Made by a program: the position numbers and the translations under genes. Below the pieces are notes generated by a model. It saw only the letters and a program-made list of their open reading frames with translations, searched no databases and was not told the origin of the DNA. Shown piece by piece: positions 8,001-17,097 of a stretch of DNA of 46,262 nt (its first letter is position 1; each line of letters starts with the position of its first letter). The DNA comes from Levilactobacillus hammesii DSM 16381 (GTDB lineage Bacteria; Bacillota; Bacilli; Lactobacillales; Lactobacillaceae): assembly GCF_001434395.1 (NCBI RefSeq), contig NZ_AZFS01000052.1, positions 1 to 46,262 of the forward strand, read 5' to 3'.

Positions 8001-8390
8001 TTATTCTTGATTGTCGCTGGTAGCTTGATCATCTTCAGCGGTGTCGGTCGCTGTATCACTAGCAGCCTTGGCTGGTTCGTCAGGTAGGTCGGCGACTTGA
8101 TCACTGCTTAAGACAATATCATCGGCGGGTTCGTCGGTAACATCATCGGGCACCGTCTTCCAAGCTGGGGCATCATTCTTGGCTTCCAACTTATCATTCA
8201 AGGCTTCCTTGAAATCATCGGCTGCGTCAGCCGCGTAGAAGGCATAATCAACGGCACGGTCTTTGAAAGCATTGTAGCGGTCACGTGCGGCGTCTTTTAA
8301 CGCTTCACGTTGTTCCAAATCTAAGGCGTGATAGGCGGCGAAGGCTGCCCCACTTACCAATAATCCTGCTAATAACTTGTGTTTTGCCAT
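8001..8390 (-). CDS. YtxH-like small protein with acidic C-terminus
   Basis: A 129-residue protein. A short hydrophobic stretch (LLAGLLVSGAAFAAYHAL, residues 6-23) looks like a membrane anchor, followed by an amphipathic Ala/Asp-rich helical part and an acidic disordered tail. I choose ATG 8390 because GGGAG sits 8 bases upstream; the longer frame to 8453 overlaps the preceding gene and has no site. It lies 22 bases after the DUF948 gene, like ytxG-ytxH of Bacillus, where the pair belongs to the general stress response. Family assignment is from size and layout. Confidence 0.7.
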   Translation of the reverse strand: MAKHKLLAGLLVSGAAFAAYHALDLEQREALKDAARDRYNAFKDRAVDYAFYAADAADDFKEALNDKLEAKNDAPAWKTVPDDVTDEPADDIVLSSDQVADLPDEPAKAASDTATDTAEDDQATSDNQE

Positions 8391-8412
8391 AGTCATGACT
8401 CCCTTTCCGTGA

Positions 8413-8823
8413 TTAGTCTCTATTTTTGTGACTTCGATTTCTGTAAAGGTCAAATGCCGTCTTGCCCATTCTAGCGGCTAGCGACGTCTTGGCCGTCTGT
8501 TTGGCTGTATCCGATACCCGCCCCGTTAGGTTACGCGTCGCCGTATTCAAATCAGAGACACTTTCACCCAAATCAGCTGCGGCTTGGAAGACCGGATCGA
8601 TGGTGGCCACTTTCTGGTTGACGTCTTCCAATAATTCATTTGCGTTGGCCATAATGTTTTCAGCCTGATGACTAATGACATCTAAATCCGACGTCATGGT
8701 CTTCACAGACTTATTCACTTCACCCAACGTTTTATTCATCTTGACTAAGAACATGCCAATGAAGAGGACCAGAATCAAAAACGCAATCGCTGCGATCAGG
8801 CCCGCTACTTGTCCACCGGTCAT
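8413..8823 (-). CDS. DUF948 family membrane-anchored protein (YtxG-like)
   Basis: A 136-residue protein with an N-terminal membrane segment (about residues 6-28, GLIAAIAFLILVLFIGMFLV) followed by a long helical region (VNKSVKTMTSDLDVISHQAE, about 36-110), as in DUF948/YtxG proteins. AAGGAGGGG precedes ATG 8823. It is first in a two-gene unit with the YtxH-like gene. Members are stress-associated in Bacillus; the molecular function is not known. Confidence 0.85.
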   Translation of the reverse strand: MTGGQVAGLIAAIAFLILVLFIGMFLVKMNKTLGEVNKSVKTMTSDLDVISHQAENIMANANELLEDVNQKVATIDPVFQAAADLGESVSDLNTATRNLTGRVSDTAKQTAKTSLAARMGKTAFDLYRNRSHKNRD

Positions 8824-9040
8824 GACAACCCCTCCTTGTACTCAGTTACTTACCAATAGAATAGCATTCTCAGGGGACAGGTGCAATTAAAACCCCAAAT
8901 CTGACCGGCTTTTCTCGCCCAAAGGTGGGCGCCCTCTCCAAAATCTGCTAAACTAAGACTTAAACACGCTAGAACGGGAATACTGGTTAGCATTTGCCGA
9001 TTTTAAAGGGTATTCTCGTCTATTAAAGGAGACACGTTTC

Positions 9041-9913
9041 TTGATGGATTTAGTTACAACTACGGCCACTTCTTCCAAGTGGTTTCAAAACTACGTTAGT
9101 TCCTTCGACTGGGAAAAATTCGGCCACTTAATTGCCAGTCGTTTCATGTCCCTACTCTTTCTAACGGTTCTCTTCTTTGCCATTAATATCGTCGGCAAGT
9201 TCATTCTGCGGCGGAGCTTCAAGCGCTACCTCCAGCCCGACGCGGGATCCAGCAACCGGATGCAAACCATCAGTATGCTGACGATGAACCTTTTCCACTA
9301 CACCATCCTCTTCTTCTGGATCTACGCCATCCTGTCCACGCTGGGTGTTCCCGTGGGTACCCTGATTGCCGGTGCTGGGATCTTCAGTTTAGCTTTAGGG
9401 CTCGGTGCCCAGGGGTTTGTGAGTGATTTAGTCACTGGGATTTCCATTCTGTTCGAACAACAGCTGGATGTTGGCGATGTCGTTCAGATTGGGACCATTG
9501 AGGGCACGGTCACCTCGGTTGGTCTGCGGACGACGCAGGTCACCAGCACCGATGGAACCCTCAACTTCATCCCCAACCGCAACATTACCATTGTCTCCAA
9601 TCGGTCGCGGAACAATATGCACGCCGTGGTCAACATTCCCATTGCCCCCACAACGCCAGTCGAAAAACTACCGGCAATTATCCAGGATGTTAATGCGAAA
9701 CTGCTCCCCCAGCATCCCAGTGTGATTGGCGACCCCATGATCACCGGGGTCGTCACTCTGCCACCCAATGAGTTGGTCTTCCAAGTTGGCCTCACCTGCA
9801 AAAGTGGCACGCAATTTACACTACAGGCCACGTTCCTAACGGCCTACCTCAAGGCCATCCGGCAGGCGGGAATTCAATTACCCACCCACGCCACGATGCC
9901 AAATAGTAAGTAA
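9041..9913 (+). CDS. MscS-family mechanosensitive ion channel
   Basis: A 290-residue small-conductance channel that opens under membrane tension to release solutes on osmotic downshock. There are three hydrophobic N-terminal segments. The third contains the Gly/Ala-rich pore helix (GAGIFSLALGLGAQGFVSDL, about residues 110-130). The beta-domain LDVGDVVQIGTIEGTVTSVG and the IPNRNI motif follow. The start is TTG at 9041, 9 bases after GGAG, or ATG at 9044 (12 bases); I cannot decide between them. It stands alone. Confidence 0.93.
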   Translation: MMDLVTTTATSSKWFQNYVSSFDWEKFGHLIASRFMSLLFLTVLFFAINIVGKFILRRSFKRYLQPDAGSSNRMQTISMLTMNLFHYTILFFWIYAILSTLGVPVGTLIAGAGIFSLALGLGAQGFVSDLVTGISILFEQQLDVGDVVQIGTIEGTVTSVGLRTTQVTSTDGTLNFIPNRNITIVSNRSRNNMHAVVNIPIAPTTPVEKLPAIIQDVNAKLLPQHPSVIGDPMITGVVTLPPNELVFQVGLTCKSGTQFTLQATFLTAYLKAIRQAGIQLPTHATMPNSK

Positions 9914-9956
9914 AAATAGCGTCTGAATCCCAATTTACGGATTCAGACGCTATTTT
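9913..9956. terminator. Bidirectional terminator between mscS and cbpB
   Basis: An 18-bp perfect stem (AAAATAGCGTCTGAATCC and its complement) around an 8-base loop ends in TTTT on plus and TTTTA on minus. It serves the convergent genes ending at 9913 and 9966. Confidence 0.92.
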
Positions 9957-9965
9957 GATTAACGC

Positions 9966-10457
9966 TTACTTTTCCACTTCATCGGACACCGCTTCTTTAG
10001 GCGTCACCGTGTAATATTTGTGCAAGTTATGCGCCATGAAGTTGATGCGCTTCAAGAGCTCGCGCCGTGTGATGATTCCCTGGAAGACTTTTTGATCGTC
10101 TACCAATGGGATAAATGGCTCATCCACTAAGTAGTTTAAAATGGTTTCTAATTTCGTCGGATCACTCACCCACCGGTTAACCGGCAGCATGGCATCGGCC
10201 ACCGTATAGCGGCTCAGCTGATCCACTGCAGCGCCTGGAACGTGTAACAGATACTCCGAGATTGCGGCCAAGGAAATCATCCCCTGTAAGCGATCATCGG
10301 GGGTCAACACCGGAATTCGGCTATAGCCGACTTTTGAAAGAACCATAAAAGCATGCTCCAACGTATTGGTTGCCGTGACGTTCGCCACCACATCCGCTGA
10401 AATCACGTAACTCTTAGGGTCTTTAAGCAGCATCTGCTCAACGGCTGGATCAATCAT
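9966..10457 (-). CDS. cbpB: Cyclic-di-AMP-binding CBS-domain protein CbpB
   Basis: A 163-residue protein of two tandem CBS domains (about residues 12-75 and 85-145) with little else, matching the CbpB/YkuL family. Known CbpB proteins bind c-di-AMP and, when free of ligand, stimulate the (p)ppGpp synthetase Rel, linking c-di-AMP to the stringent response. It is the last gene of murI-rdgB-yfcE-cbpB, 7 bases after yfcE. AAAGGATG precedes the ATG at 10457. Confidence 0.88.
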   Translation of the reverse strand: MIDPAVEQMLLKDPKSYVISADVVANVTATNTLEHAFMVLSKVGYSRIPVLTPDDRLQGMISLAAISEYLLHVPGAAVDQLSRYTVADAMLPVNRWVSDPTKLETILNYLVDEPFIPLVDDQKVFQGIITRRELLKRINFMAHNLHKYYTVTPKEAVSDEVEK

Positions 10458-10464
10458 GCCTAGT

Positions 10465-10998
10465 TCATCCTTTCTGCGTTTCTGAGCGGGAAAATGTGAA
10501 TTTTAAAGCTGGCACGGGCTGCCCATCCCGTGTGACATACTGCACGACCCATTGCGTTTCGGTCACCGTAATCACGGCACAGGTTCCCCCGAGGCGTTGA
10601 AATTCTCCCCGTGGCTGACTGATGCTGCCAGGATTGACGAACAGGTGGCCGCCTACCATTTCCGCAGCCAGCTGATGGGTGTGTCCGTAGAAAACCGCTT
10701 CAGCCTGGGCGGCATCCGCCCGAAGTTTGAGTTGCGTTAAATCCCAGTTCACCCCATCGTGGTGGCCGTGGGTCAACAGCACTTGTCGACCGGCCACCCG
10801 CGGCGCCAGCACCTGTGGCAAGTTCTGGTCAAAGTCCATATTCCCCTGAACCACGTAAACACCTTGAAACCAGGGATCGTCAGCCGCCATTTCTGAATCG
10901 CCACAGTGAAAAATAGCATCTGGTTTGAGCTGCTGTTTCAGGCTGACCAGAATATCGCGGTCCCCGTGATTGTCGCTCACCACTAACCAACGTTCCAT
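10465..10998 (-). CDS. YfcE/MJ0936-type metallophosphoesterase
   Basis: A 177-residue calcineurin-like phosphoesterase. Metal ligands appear in order: VSDNHGD, HCGDSE, QGNMD, THGHHDG and GHTHQ. Relatives hydrolyse phosphodiesters such as cAMP or model substrates; the physiological substrate is uncertain. I start at ATG 10998, 6 bases after GGGAGG; a longer frame to 11022 would overlap rdgB more. Here the ATG overlaps the end of rdgB, which implies translational coupling. Confidence 0.9.
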   Translation of the reverse strand: MERWLVVSDNHGDRDILVSLKQQLKPDAIFHCGDSEMAADDPWFQGVYVVQGNMDFDQNLPQVLAPRVAGRQVLLTHGHHDGVNWDLTQLKLRADAAQAEAVFYGHTHQLAAEMVGGHLFVNPGSISQPRGEFQRLGGTCAVITVTETQWVVQYVTRDGQPVPALKFTFSRSETQKG

Positions 10999-10999
10999 G

Positions 11000-11599
11000 C
11001 TAATCCTCCCACCAGGCGTCAAACTGCGGCAACATAGCGGCCGTAGCTTTTGCCCTGTGACTGTGTTGATTCTTCATCGCGAGTCCCATCTCGGCAAAGG
11101 TCAGCTGCTCGGCTGGCACGTAGAATAAGGGATCGTAGCCGAAGCCATCAGTTCCCCGTGGCGCCGTTAAAATCTCGCCGCGCACTTCACCCGTAGCCAC
11201 CAATTTTTTGCCATCCGGTTTGATTAAGACCAACGACGTGTGGAAAGCTGCCCCGCGCTTTTCGGCAGGTACCCCGCTCAAATTGGCCAGTAGCTTGGCG
11301 TTGTTCTTGGCATCATCATGGTCCCCGGCATACCGAGCGGAATAGATCCCAGGTTCACCGTTAAGGGCATCGACCATTAGCCCAGAATCATCCGCTAACA
11401 CGGGAAGCTGGGTTTCATGGGCGACCGCCGTTGCCTTTAGGGTCGCATTTTCAGTGAAAGTTTTCCCCGTCTCAGCAACCTGTTTTAAGTCAGGAAAATC
11501 CGCTAACGTTTTAACCGTCAGCCCCTTGGGTTCAAAGATAGCACGAAATTCACGGGCTTTGCCGGCATTTTTAGTCGCAATGACAATCGTGTTTTCCAT
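11000..11599 (-). CDS. rdgB: XTP/dITP diphosphatase (RdgB/HAM1)
   Basis: Removes non-canonical purine nucleotides (dITP, XTP) by pyrophosphohydrolysis, keeping deaminated bases out of DNA. The 199-residue protein starts with IATKNAGKAREF and has LADDSGLMVDALNGEPGIYS, the family substrate and metal site. It is 3 bases after murI, a pairing common in Firmicutes. GGAGG is about 11 bases before the ATG. Confidence 0.96.
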   Translation of the reverse strand: MENTIVIATKNAGKAREFRAIFEPKGLTVKTLADFPDLKQVAETGKTFTENATLKATAVAHETQLPVLADDSGLMVDALNGEPGIYSARYAGDHDDAKNNAKLLANLSGVPAEKRGAAFHTSLVLIKPDGKKLVATGEVRGEILTAPRGTDGFGYDPLFYVPAEQLTFAEMGLAMKNQHSHRAKATAAMLPQFDAWWED

Positions 11600-11602
11600 T
11601 CG

Positions 11603-12436
11603 TTATTCAACCTCCGTTGTTTGGATCAAGTCTGCAACGGGTAGATGGTGCGCCCGCACTGGTGTCTCCTCTAACCAATTATCGGCTAGTTTGTTAAAAC
11701 GGTCAACGTCGCCCGTCGTGTAATAGTCGCCTTGAGGATGACGAACGCCACTTGGATTGGCTAAATTCCAATAATCCAGTAACGAGGTCGCCATATCAGC
11801 CGTCGCGGTGCCGGGGTCAACCAGCGTCACGTCAGGCCCCATGACCTCTTGGATCAGCGGCCGCAGCAATGGAAAATGCGTACAGCCCATGACCAGCGTA
11901 TCAATATTCCGATCCAACAATGGCGTCAGACCCGCCTTGACGACCGACCGCGCGTGCTCTGAGTCCAAATCATTGGCTTCCACCAATTCAACGAAGTCTT
12001 GGCAGGCTAGGCTAAAGACCTGGTTGTTGGGATCCTTAGCTAAGATGTTTTGCCGATACTGGTCGCTTTTAATCGTCCCCGTCGTCGCAATCACACCGAT
12101 TCGGTGGTTGCGCGTCGTCTGTACGGCTGACCGTGAACCAGGGGCAATCACCCCGACCACCGGAATCGTCAGCTCTTGCTGCATGGTCGCTAAGGCCGCT
12201 GCCGTCGCCGTATTGCAGGCGATAATCAACATCTTAATATTAGCCTGTCGCTGTAAGAAACCCGCGATTTGCCGCGTGAAGGTTGTGACCTCCGCCGCAT
12301 CCCGTGGACCATAGGGTAACCGCGCTTGGTCTCCTAAAAAGACTGTCTTTTCGGTAGGCAGTAACCGTTGAACTTCTTTTAATACCGTTAAGCCGCCGAC
12401 TCCTGAATCCATTAACCCAATTGGACTGTTTTGCAT
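11603..12436 (-). CDS. murI: Glutamate racemase
   Basis: Converts L- to D-glutamate for peptidoglycan. The 277-residue protein has LMDSGVGGLTVL at the N-terminus and the two catalytic cysteines in IACNTATAAAL (about residue 74) and VMGCTHFPLL (about 185). GAGGAG precedes ATG 12436 by 8 bases. It is first in a four-gene unit with rdgB, yfcE and cbpB. Confidence 0.96.
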   Translation of the reverse strand: MQNSPIGLMDSGVGGLTVLKEVQRLLPTEKTVFLGDQARLPYGPRDAAEVTTFTRQIAGFLQRQANIKMLIIACNTATAAALATMQQELTIPVVGVIAPGSRSAVQTTRNHRIGVIATTGTIKSDQYRQNILAKDPNNQVFSLACQDFVELVEANDLDSEHARSVVKAGLTPLLDRNIDTLVMGCTHFPLLRPLIQEVMGPDVTLVDPGTATADMATSLLDYWNLANPSGVRHPQGDYYTTGDVDRFNKLADNWLEETPVRAHHLPVADLIQTTEVE

Positions 12437-12469
12437 GAATCAACGCTCCTCTCGATTACTTGAAACTAT

Positions 12470-12498
12470 ATTATCGCCTTTTTATGAAGCGGATTCAA
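12470..12498 (-). promoter_or_regulatory. Promoter of murI-rdgB-yfcE-cbpB
   Basis: On minus, -35 TTGAAT (12493-12498) and -10 GATAAT (12470-12475) are 17 bases apart, 34 bases before the murI ATG. Confidence 0.6.
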
Positions 12499-12579
12499 GT
12501 TTCTTGCTATGAAAAAGGCCAGCAGGTCATAAAAAAGCGTTAAATTTAGGGTGACGTCGGTGTTGCCACCTTTTTAAGG

Positions 12580-12614
12580 TATAATAAACGTAGTATATAA
12601 TTCGGACAAAGGAG
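12580..12614 (+). promoter_or_regulatory. Probable -10 region and ribosome site of yslB
   Basis: Two TATAAT boxes lie at 12580-12585 and 12596-12601; neither has a clear -35 at the right distance. AAAGGAG (12608-12614) is 9 bases before TTG 12624 and fixes that start. Confidence 0.4.
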
Positions 12615-12623
12615 CCAACTATT

Positions 12624-13142
12624 TTGAAAAACTTATACCAGACCGTCATGAACGATGCTCACGGGGCCGCCTACCTTCCCCAGATGATTCTTCGTGACGC
12701 CCTCATTCCAGAATTACTCGGTGAGGACAAGGGTGCCATCGGCTATTGGGCGGGGAAATCCCTGGCACGGCGGTTCCCTATTGGCAATCCCACCGACGCG
12801 GCCATCTTCTTTGAACAAGTTGGCTTTGGAACGCTGACACTCAACAAACAGACGGCCCAGATGACCCAGTGGCAACTCAGTGGGGACCCCGTTCGTCTCC
12901 GTCTCAAGACCATCGGTGACGCTGACTTTACCCTCGAAGCCGGCTTCCTCGCGGAAATGATGGCCCAACAACTGGGCGTTGTCACGGAGGCCGAACTGGT
13001 AGAAACCGGTCGCAAGCTCAAGGATCACGCTGTCACCTTCGCCGTTTATACCGACCCCGAAGACGTCATCCCGGAATACGATGCGCCGGAACCCCTAAAG
13101 CTGGTTAAACCAGCCGAAGCAACTGATGAACCGGAAAAGTAG
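12624..13142 (+). CDS. yslB: YslB family protein (DUF2507)
   Basis: A 172-residue soluble protein of the YslB/DUF2507 family, found next to murI or trxA in Bacilli. The start is TTG 12624, 9 bases after AAAGGAG. The GYWAGKSLARRFP segment and the 130-residue core resemble heme-NO/V4R-type folds; the C-terminal 25 residues are acidic and Pro-rich. Function is unknown. It is divergent from murI and convergent with trxA. Confidence 0.85.
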   Translation: MKNLYQTVMNDAHGAAYLPQMILRDALIPELLGEDKGAIGYWAGKSLARRFPIGNPTDAAIFFEQVGFGTLTLNKQTAQMTQWQLSGDPVRLRLKTIGDADFTLEAGFLAEMMAQQLGVVTEAELVETGRKLKDHAVTFAVYTDPEDVIPEYDAPEPLKLVKPAEATDEPEK

Positions 13143-13201
13143 CTGGCTTCATTGACGACTAGGCGCCGACGACCATTCTGCTTAATCAAATAGACTTATT
13201 C

Positions 13202-13245
13202 AAAAAGGCGACTGCTGCGGAAAATCCGTAGTAGCCGTCTTTTTG
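13202..13245. terminator. Bidirectional terminator between yslB and trxA
   Basis: AAAAAGGCGACTGCTGCGGA pairs with TCCGTAGTAGCCGTCTTTTT with several G-U pairs around a 3-4 base loop, giving a T-run on both strands between convergent genes. Confidence 0.85.
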
Positions 13246-13257
13246 GCAACCAACACC

Positions 13258-13572
13258 CTAAGCTTCAACGTATTGGTCTAAAATTTTCTTCAATTGATCC
13301 TTGGAGTGGTAACCCACGATGGAGTCCACCACTTCGCCATCCTTCTTAACCAGTAAGGTTGGAATACTCATGATACCAAAGGATTGTGGCGTGTTAGGGT
13401 TGGCATCAACGTCCATCTTGTTAAAAGTGACGCTGTCCATTTCCTCAGCCAATTGTTCAACTACTGGTGATTGCATCCGACAAGGACCACACCACGTTGC
13501 CCAAAAGTCAGTCAGGGTAACGCCCGTAGCAGTATCTTGTTCAAAGGTTTTGTCCGTTGTTTCCGTAACCAT
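13258..13572 (-). CDS. trxA: Thioredoxin
   Basis: General disulfide reductase. 104 residues with the WCGPC active site (about residue 28), preceded by DFWAT and followed by the cis-Pro in MSIPTLLV. GGAGG precedes ATG 13572 by 7 bases. It has its own promoter downstream of mutS2. Confidence 0.97.
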   Translation of the reverse strand: MVTETTDKTFEQDTATGVTLTDFWATWCGPCRMQSPVVEQLAEEMDSVTFNKMDVDANPNTPQSFGIMSIPTLLVKKDGEVVDSIVGYHSKDQLKKILDQYVEA

Positions 13573-13637
13573 TGTATTGCCTCCTTATCAAATTCGTCAT
13601 TTAACTACCAGCAGCATGCTTTGTTGCTTCACTGTTC

Positions 13638-13665
13638 AGTCTACCAGACTTCAGTAAAATCACAA
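13638..13665 (-). promoter_or_regulatory. trxA promoter
   Basis: On minus, -35 TTGTGA (13660-13665), a 16-base spacer ending in TGG (extended -10) and -10 TAGACT (13638-13643). Confidence 0.5.
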
Positions 13666-13693
13666 CTAAGTTGCTCACAATCTAATTGCCGCT

Positions 13694-16057
13694 TTATTTG
13701 AAACGAACAACCGTTGACCCATCGCCCCCGGCATTCGCCGGAGAAAAGCCAAAGCTCTTAATTCGATTATTGCGTTTCAGGTAATCCGTGACGCCCTTAC
13801 GCAAAGCCCCGGTACCCTTACCGTGGATAATCGTCACGGATGGGTAACCAGCGAGCAGTGCGGAGTCAATGTAACGGTCCACCTCGGCCATGGCTTCTTC
13901 GTAACGGTGTCCTCGCAGATCCAAGGTTGGTGACATCCCACTCGAGCCAGAGCGACGAATTGACGCCCGTGGTTGTTTCTTGCTCTTCGCTGGATCCTTG
14001 GCCTTTTCAAGATCATTGTTCGCAATCTTCATCTTCAAGATTCCCAGTTGCACTTCCCAGTGGGCATCGTCCAATTGCTGCATCAAGACCCCGATCTGTC
14101 CATAAGACTTGACCAAGACACTGTCACCCTTGTGGAAATCATGCTTCTTCTTTTCATGCCGCAAGACACGGTTCTTTTTCAGCTTCGTGTCTTGTTGCAG
14201 AGCATTTAACGCCCCTTGTGCGGCAATCAACTCGTCTTCCTTCACCACACTGTGGCCGGCCGCCAACTGCTTCTTACGCAGATCGGAAATGATCTGGTTG
14301 GCCCGCTTCCGTGACTCATCGACCAAGCGATTGGCATCCCGCTTGGCATCCGTCATCAGTTGATCTTTTTGCTTTTGATATTGTTCGAACTGCTTCTGCA
14401 ATTGGTCGTGAAGTTCATTGGCTTCCTTTAACTGCGTCTGCATTTCTTCCGCGTCACGATCGGCCCGCCGCTTTTGTTCCGTCAGGTCGCTAATCATGGC
14501 ATTCAAGTCTTGACTATCCTGGTCGGTCAATCCCCGGGCGGCGTCAATGACCTGCGCCGGCATGCCCAAACGAGAGGCAATGTCGAGGGCATTACTACGT
14601 CCAGGAATCCCAATCAATAGGTGGTACGTGGGTTGCAGCGTCTCACCGTTGAATTCCATACTGGCATTAATCGTATCCGGCCGGTTGTACCCGTACGCCT
14701 TCAACTCAGGGTAGTGGGTCGACGCCATCACGTAACTGCCCAGCGTCCCAATCTCATCCAAGATGGCAATTGCTAAAGCGGCCCCTTCTTGGGGATCGGT
14801 CCCCGCACCCAGTTCATCGACCACGATAAGGCTGCGTTCATCGGCCTGCTGAAGAATGGCGACAATATTTTCCATGTGCCCGGAGAACGTACTCAGGCTC
14901 TGTTCAATGGATTGTTCATCCCCAATGTCGGCAAAGATGTCATCGAAGACCCCAATCACACTGTTTTCATTCGCCGGGATAAATAATCCCGATTGCCCCA
15001 TCAGTTGGACCAGGGCCAACGTCTTCAGTGTGATGGTCTTCCCACCGGTGTTTGGCCCCGTGACGATGATGGCCTTGTAGTCGCGACCAATGGTAATGTC
15101 GTTGGCCACAACCTTCTTTTGGTCGATCAACGGGTGGCGCGCCTGACGCAGGTTCACGTGATTTTCTAGCGACAACTTGGGTTCACTCGCCTTAAGCTGA
15201 TGGGCGTACCGGGCCTTCGCGTTCACAAAGTCAAAATGACCTAGAAGCTCGGCGTTACGCAAGATCTCATCTTGATATGGTTCCAGCAGTGCCGTCAGTT
15301 CGGCGAGAATCCGCTGTTCCTCGTGGCGTTCGTCAATCTGGTTTTGCCGGAGCCGGTTGTTGAGGCCCACTACCGCCTGTGGTTCGATGAATAACGTTTG
15401 CCCACTGGCACTTTGATCGTGAACAATCCCACCGAATCGTTGCTTGTATTCGGCCCGAACGGGAATCACATACCGATCATCCCGAATGGTCACGATGGTT
15501 TCACTCAGATACTTGGCGTCCTTACCGCGGGTGTATTGATCCATGGCACTACGAATAGCCGCCTCGGTCTGCGTAATGTGCTGCCGAATCTGTCGCAAAG
15601 CCGGTGAGGCCTCGTCGGTGATATGGCCGTCGCCCTCCAGTGACGTCCGTAACCGCCGCGTCACGTCGGGTAAGGTCACGAGCTCCTTCACCACGCGGTT
15701 CAACCGGCGCAGGTCAATTTCCTTGTCCTCTAAGTCCCGGAAAAACTTAACCACGGAACTCGTCGTCCATAAGACCCGACTGATCTGGGCCAATTCAAGT
15801 CCATTCAGCGCGGCCTCCATGGCTAACCGATGCAAGTGCGGCCGAATATCATCGAGTTTTGGTAATGGAATCCCGTTTTCTAACCGGTAAATGTCCGCAC
15901 CATCTTTGGTTTCATCGAGCCAAATTTGTAGTTGCTTTACATCCGCCGTCGGCTGTAACTGGTTTAGCTCATGCTGTCCAGCCGCGGAGACTAAATACCC
16001 GCGCAACGCCTGTTTAATGCGGTCGTACTCCATAATTTTTAACGCTTTTTGATTCAT
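13694..16057 (-). CDS. mutS2: Endonuclease MutS2
   Basis: 787 residues, the usual MutS2 length. It lacks the N-terminal mismatch-reading domain of MutS. It has the ATPase core with Walker A GPNTGGKT (about residue 333) and DELGAGTDPQEG, a long coiled coil (about 510-620), and a C-terminal Smr nuclease domain (LDLRGHRYEEA...IIHGKGTGALRKGV). MutS2 proteins act in suppression of recombination and, in Bacillus, in splitting stalled or collided ribosomes. It is last in zapA-cvpA-mutS2, 30 bases after cvpA. Confidence 0.97.
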   Translation of the reverse strand: MNQKALKIMEYDRIKQALRGYLVSAAGQHELNQLQPTADVKQLQIWLDETKDGADIYRLENGIPLPKLDDIRPHLHRLAMEAALNGLELAQISRVLWTTSSVVKFFRDLEDKEIDLRRLNRVVKELVTLPDVTRRLRTSLEGDGHITDEASPALRQIRQHITQTEAAIRSAMDQYTRGKDAKYLSETIVTIRDDRYVIPVRAEYKQRFGGIVHDQSASGQTLFIEPQAVVGLNNRLRQNQIDERHEEQRILAELTALLEPYQDEILRNAELLGHFDFVNAKARYAHQLKASEPKLSLENHVNLRQARHPLIDQKKVVANDITIGRDYKAIIVTGPNTGGKTITLKTLALVQLMGQSGLFIPANENSVIGVFDDIFADIGDEQSIEQSLSTFSGHMENIVAILQQADERSLIVVDELGAGTDPQEGAALAIAILDEIGTLGSYVMASTHYPELKAYGYNRPDTINASMEFNGETLQPTYHLLIGIPGRSNALDIASRLGMPAQVIDAARGLTDQDSQDLNAMISDLTEQKRRADRDAEEMQTQLKEANELHDQLQKQFEQYQKQKDQLMTDAKRDANRLVDESRKRANQIISDLRKKQLAAGHSVVKEDELIAAQGALNALQQDTKLKKNRVLRHEKKKHDFHKGDSVLVKSYGQIGVLMQQLDDAHWEVQLGILKMKIANNDLEKAKDPAKSKKQPRASIRRSGSSGMSPTLDLRGHRYEEAMAEVDRYIDSALLAGYPSVTIIHGKGTGALRKGVTDYLKRNNRIKSFGFSPANAGGDGSTVVRFK

Positions 16058-16087
16058 AGGATGCTCCTCTCTAACGTATCGTCAGAA

Positions 16088-16618
16088 TTAATGTTCTGTC
16101 AGCCACCAGTTATAAACCTGTTTTGATAGGACCGGTGTTTGCTTAACAATCCACTGGGCAACTGGTGACGCCTGATAACTATCTTGGAATCCCTTAGCTG
16201 GCAACAGGACCATTAAATTTAAAATTAAGAAAATAACCACGTACCGAATCAGCAAATTAATCAGCCCACCGGCCAGTGAATTCACCTGATGGATCACGGG
16301 TAACCAGGTCACTTTATTGACCCCATACGCGATACGATGGACGATAAAAAAGCCCACGGTTAGAATCGCTGAAAAGGCTAGCCCGTTCAAAAAGAAGCTA
16401 CTGCTCTGAGCTGCCGTCACCGCACTCGCCGAACTGTCTAGCGATAGGTTGCCAATAAATTGACCAATACCAATGGCCAAGGGTTTAGCCAGAAACCGCG
16501 CCACAACCCAGACCACAATGTACCCAATCGTATTGAGAATCTGTAGAACCAGCCCCCGGCGATAGCCCCGCCGGAACCCAAAGATCAGGACAATCAGAAT
16601 AATTAAGCTTAAAACCAA
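16088..16618 (-). CDS. CvpA family membrane protein
   Basis: 176 residues with about four membrane segments, beginning LSLIILIVLIFGFRRGYRRGLVLQ, as in CvpA/YshB proteins. I place the start at TTG 16618, directly after the zapA stop (TAG, 16620-16622), with GGGGGAG as the ribosome site 4 bases upstream; a longer frame to 16681 would add a charged leader inside zapA. The zapA-cvpA-mutS2 order is common in Bacilli. CvpA proteins are linked to colicin V production and envelope integrity in other bacteria; the role here is unknown. Confidence 0.85.
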   Translation of the reverse strand: MVLSLIILIVLIFGFRRGYRRGLVLQILNTIGYIVVWVVARFLAKPLAIGIGQFIGNLSLDSSASAVTAAQSSSFFLNGLAFSAILTVGFFIVHRIAYGVNKVTWLPVIHQVNSLAGGLINLLIRYVVIFLILNLMVLLPAKGFQDSYQASPVAQWIVKQTPVLSKQVYNWWLTEH

Positions 16619-16619
16619 A

Positions 16620-16898
16620 CTACTCCCCCGTTTCCGGTGAGTCGGTAGTCTCAGTATCCGCGGTGGCCGACTTCGCTTCATTCGCCGCCGCTAACTTCAA
16701 CTGATCCGAGATGGCATTGAAGGCCATCAAAATAGCGGCATCTTCCTTCGACAAGTTCGGTGAAAGTTGTTTTAATTGTGAAAATTGTTGGTTTAATACT
16801 TCAGTAACCGCACGCATATGTTCATCGGAAGTCTGGCCCACGATGGTGTAGGTCTTGCCGGCGATGACGGCCTTGAAGCGGTGTGTTTGTTCCGTCAT
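16620..16898 (-). CDS. zapA: Cell division protein ZapA
   Basis: 92 residues. The ZapA N-terminal domain (RFKAVIAGKTYTIVGQTSDEHM) is followed by an amphipathic helix used for dimerisation. ZapA bundles FtsZ filaments at the division ring. It heads the zapA-cvpA-mutS2 unit. The acidic last 15 residues are variable. Confidence 0.9.
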   Translation of the reverse strand: MTEQTHRFKAVIAGKTYTIVGQTSDEHMRAVTEVLNQQFSQLKQLSPNLSKEDAAILMAFNAISDQLKLAAANEAKSATADTETTDSPETGE

Positions 16899-17009
16899 TT
16901 CTCATTCCCCCTGCTTTTGCATTGGCTGCTTGGCAGACTGGTCGTTGGCCTTAGCTAAGCTTAGAACCAACGACGTCACCGGCTCAAGTGGCACAGTGCA
17001 CAATACTTT

Positions 17010-17015
17010 ATTTTA
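17010..17015 (-). promoter_or_regulatory. Probable -10 of zapA-cvpA-mutS2
   Basis: On minus, an extended -10 TGGTAAAAT has its core TAAAAT at 17010-17015, 111 bases before the zapA ATG; the -35 is weak. The rest of the 16899-17097 gap shows nothing further. Confidence 0.35.
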
Positions 17016-17097
17016 CCATTGTTTCCCACGATGTTGCACGTTTTGCATCCCGCTTCACGGTAAACTTCACGTTCCCACCGACACAATTCGGCGTAAC

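Noticed and set aside
13471..13701. Plus-strand ORF over the trxA start and its promoter
   Set aside because: Overlaps thioredoxin and its promoter; no ribosome site.
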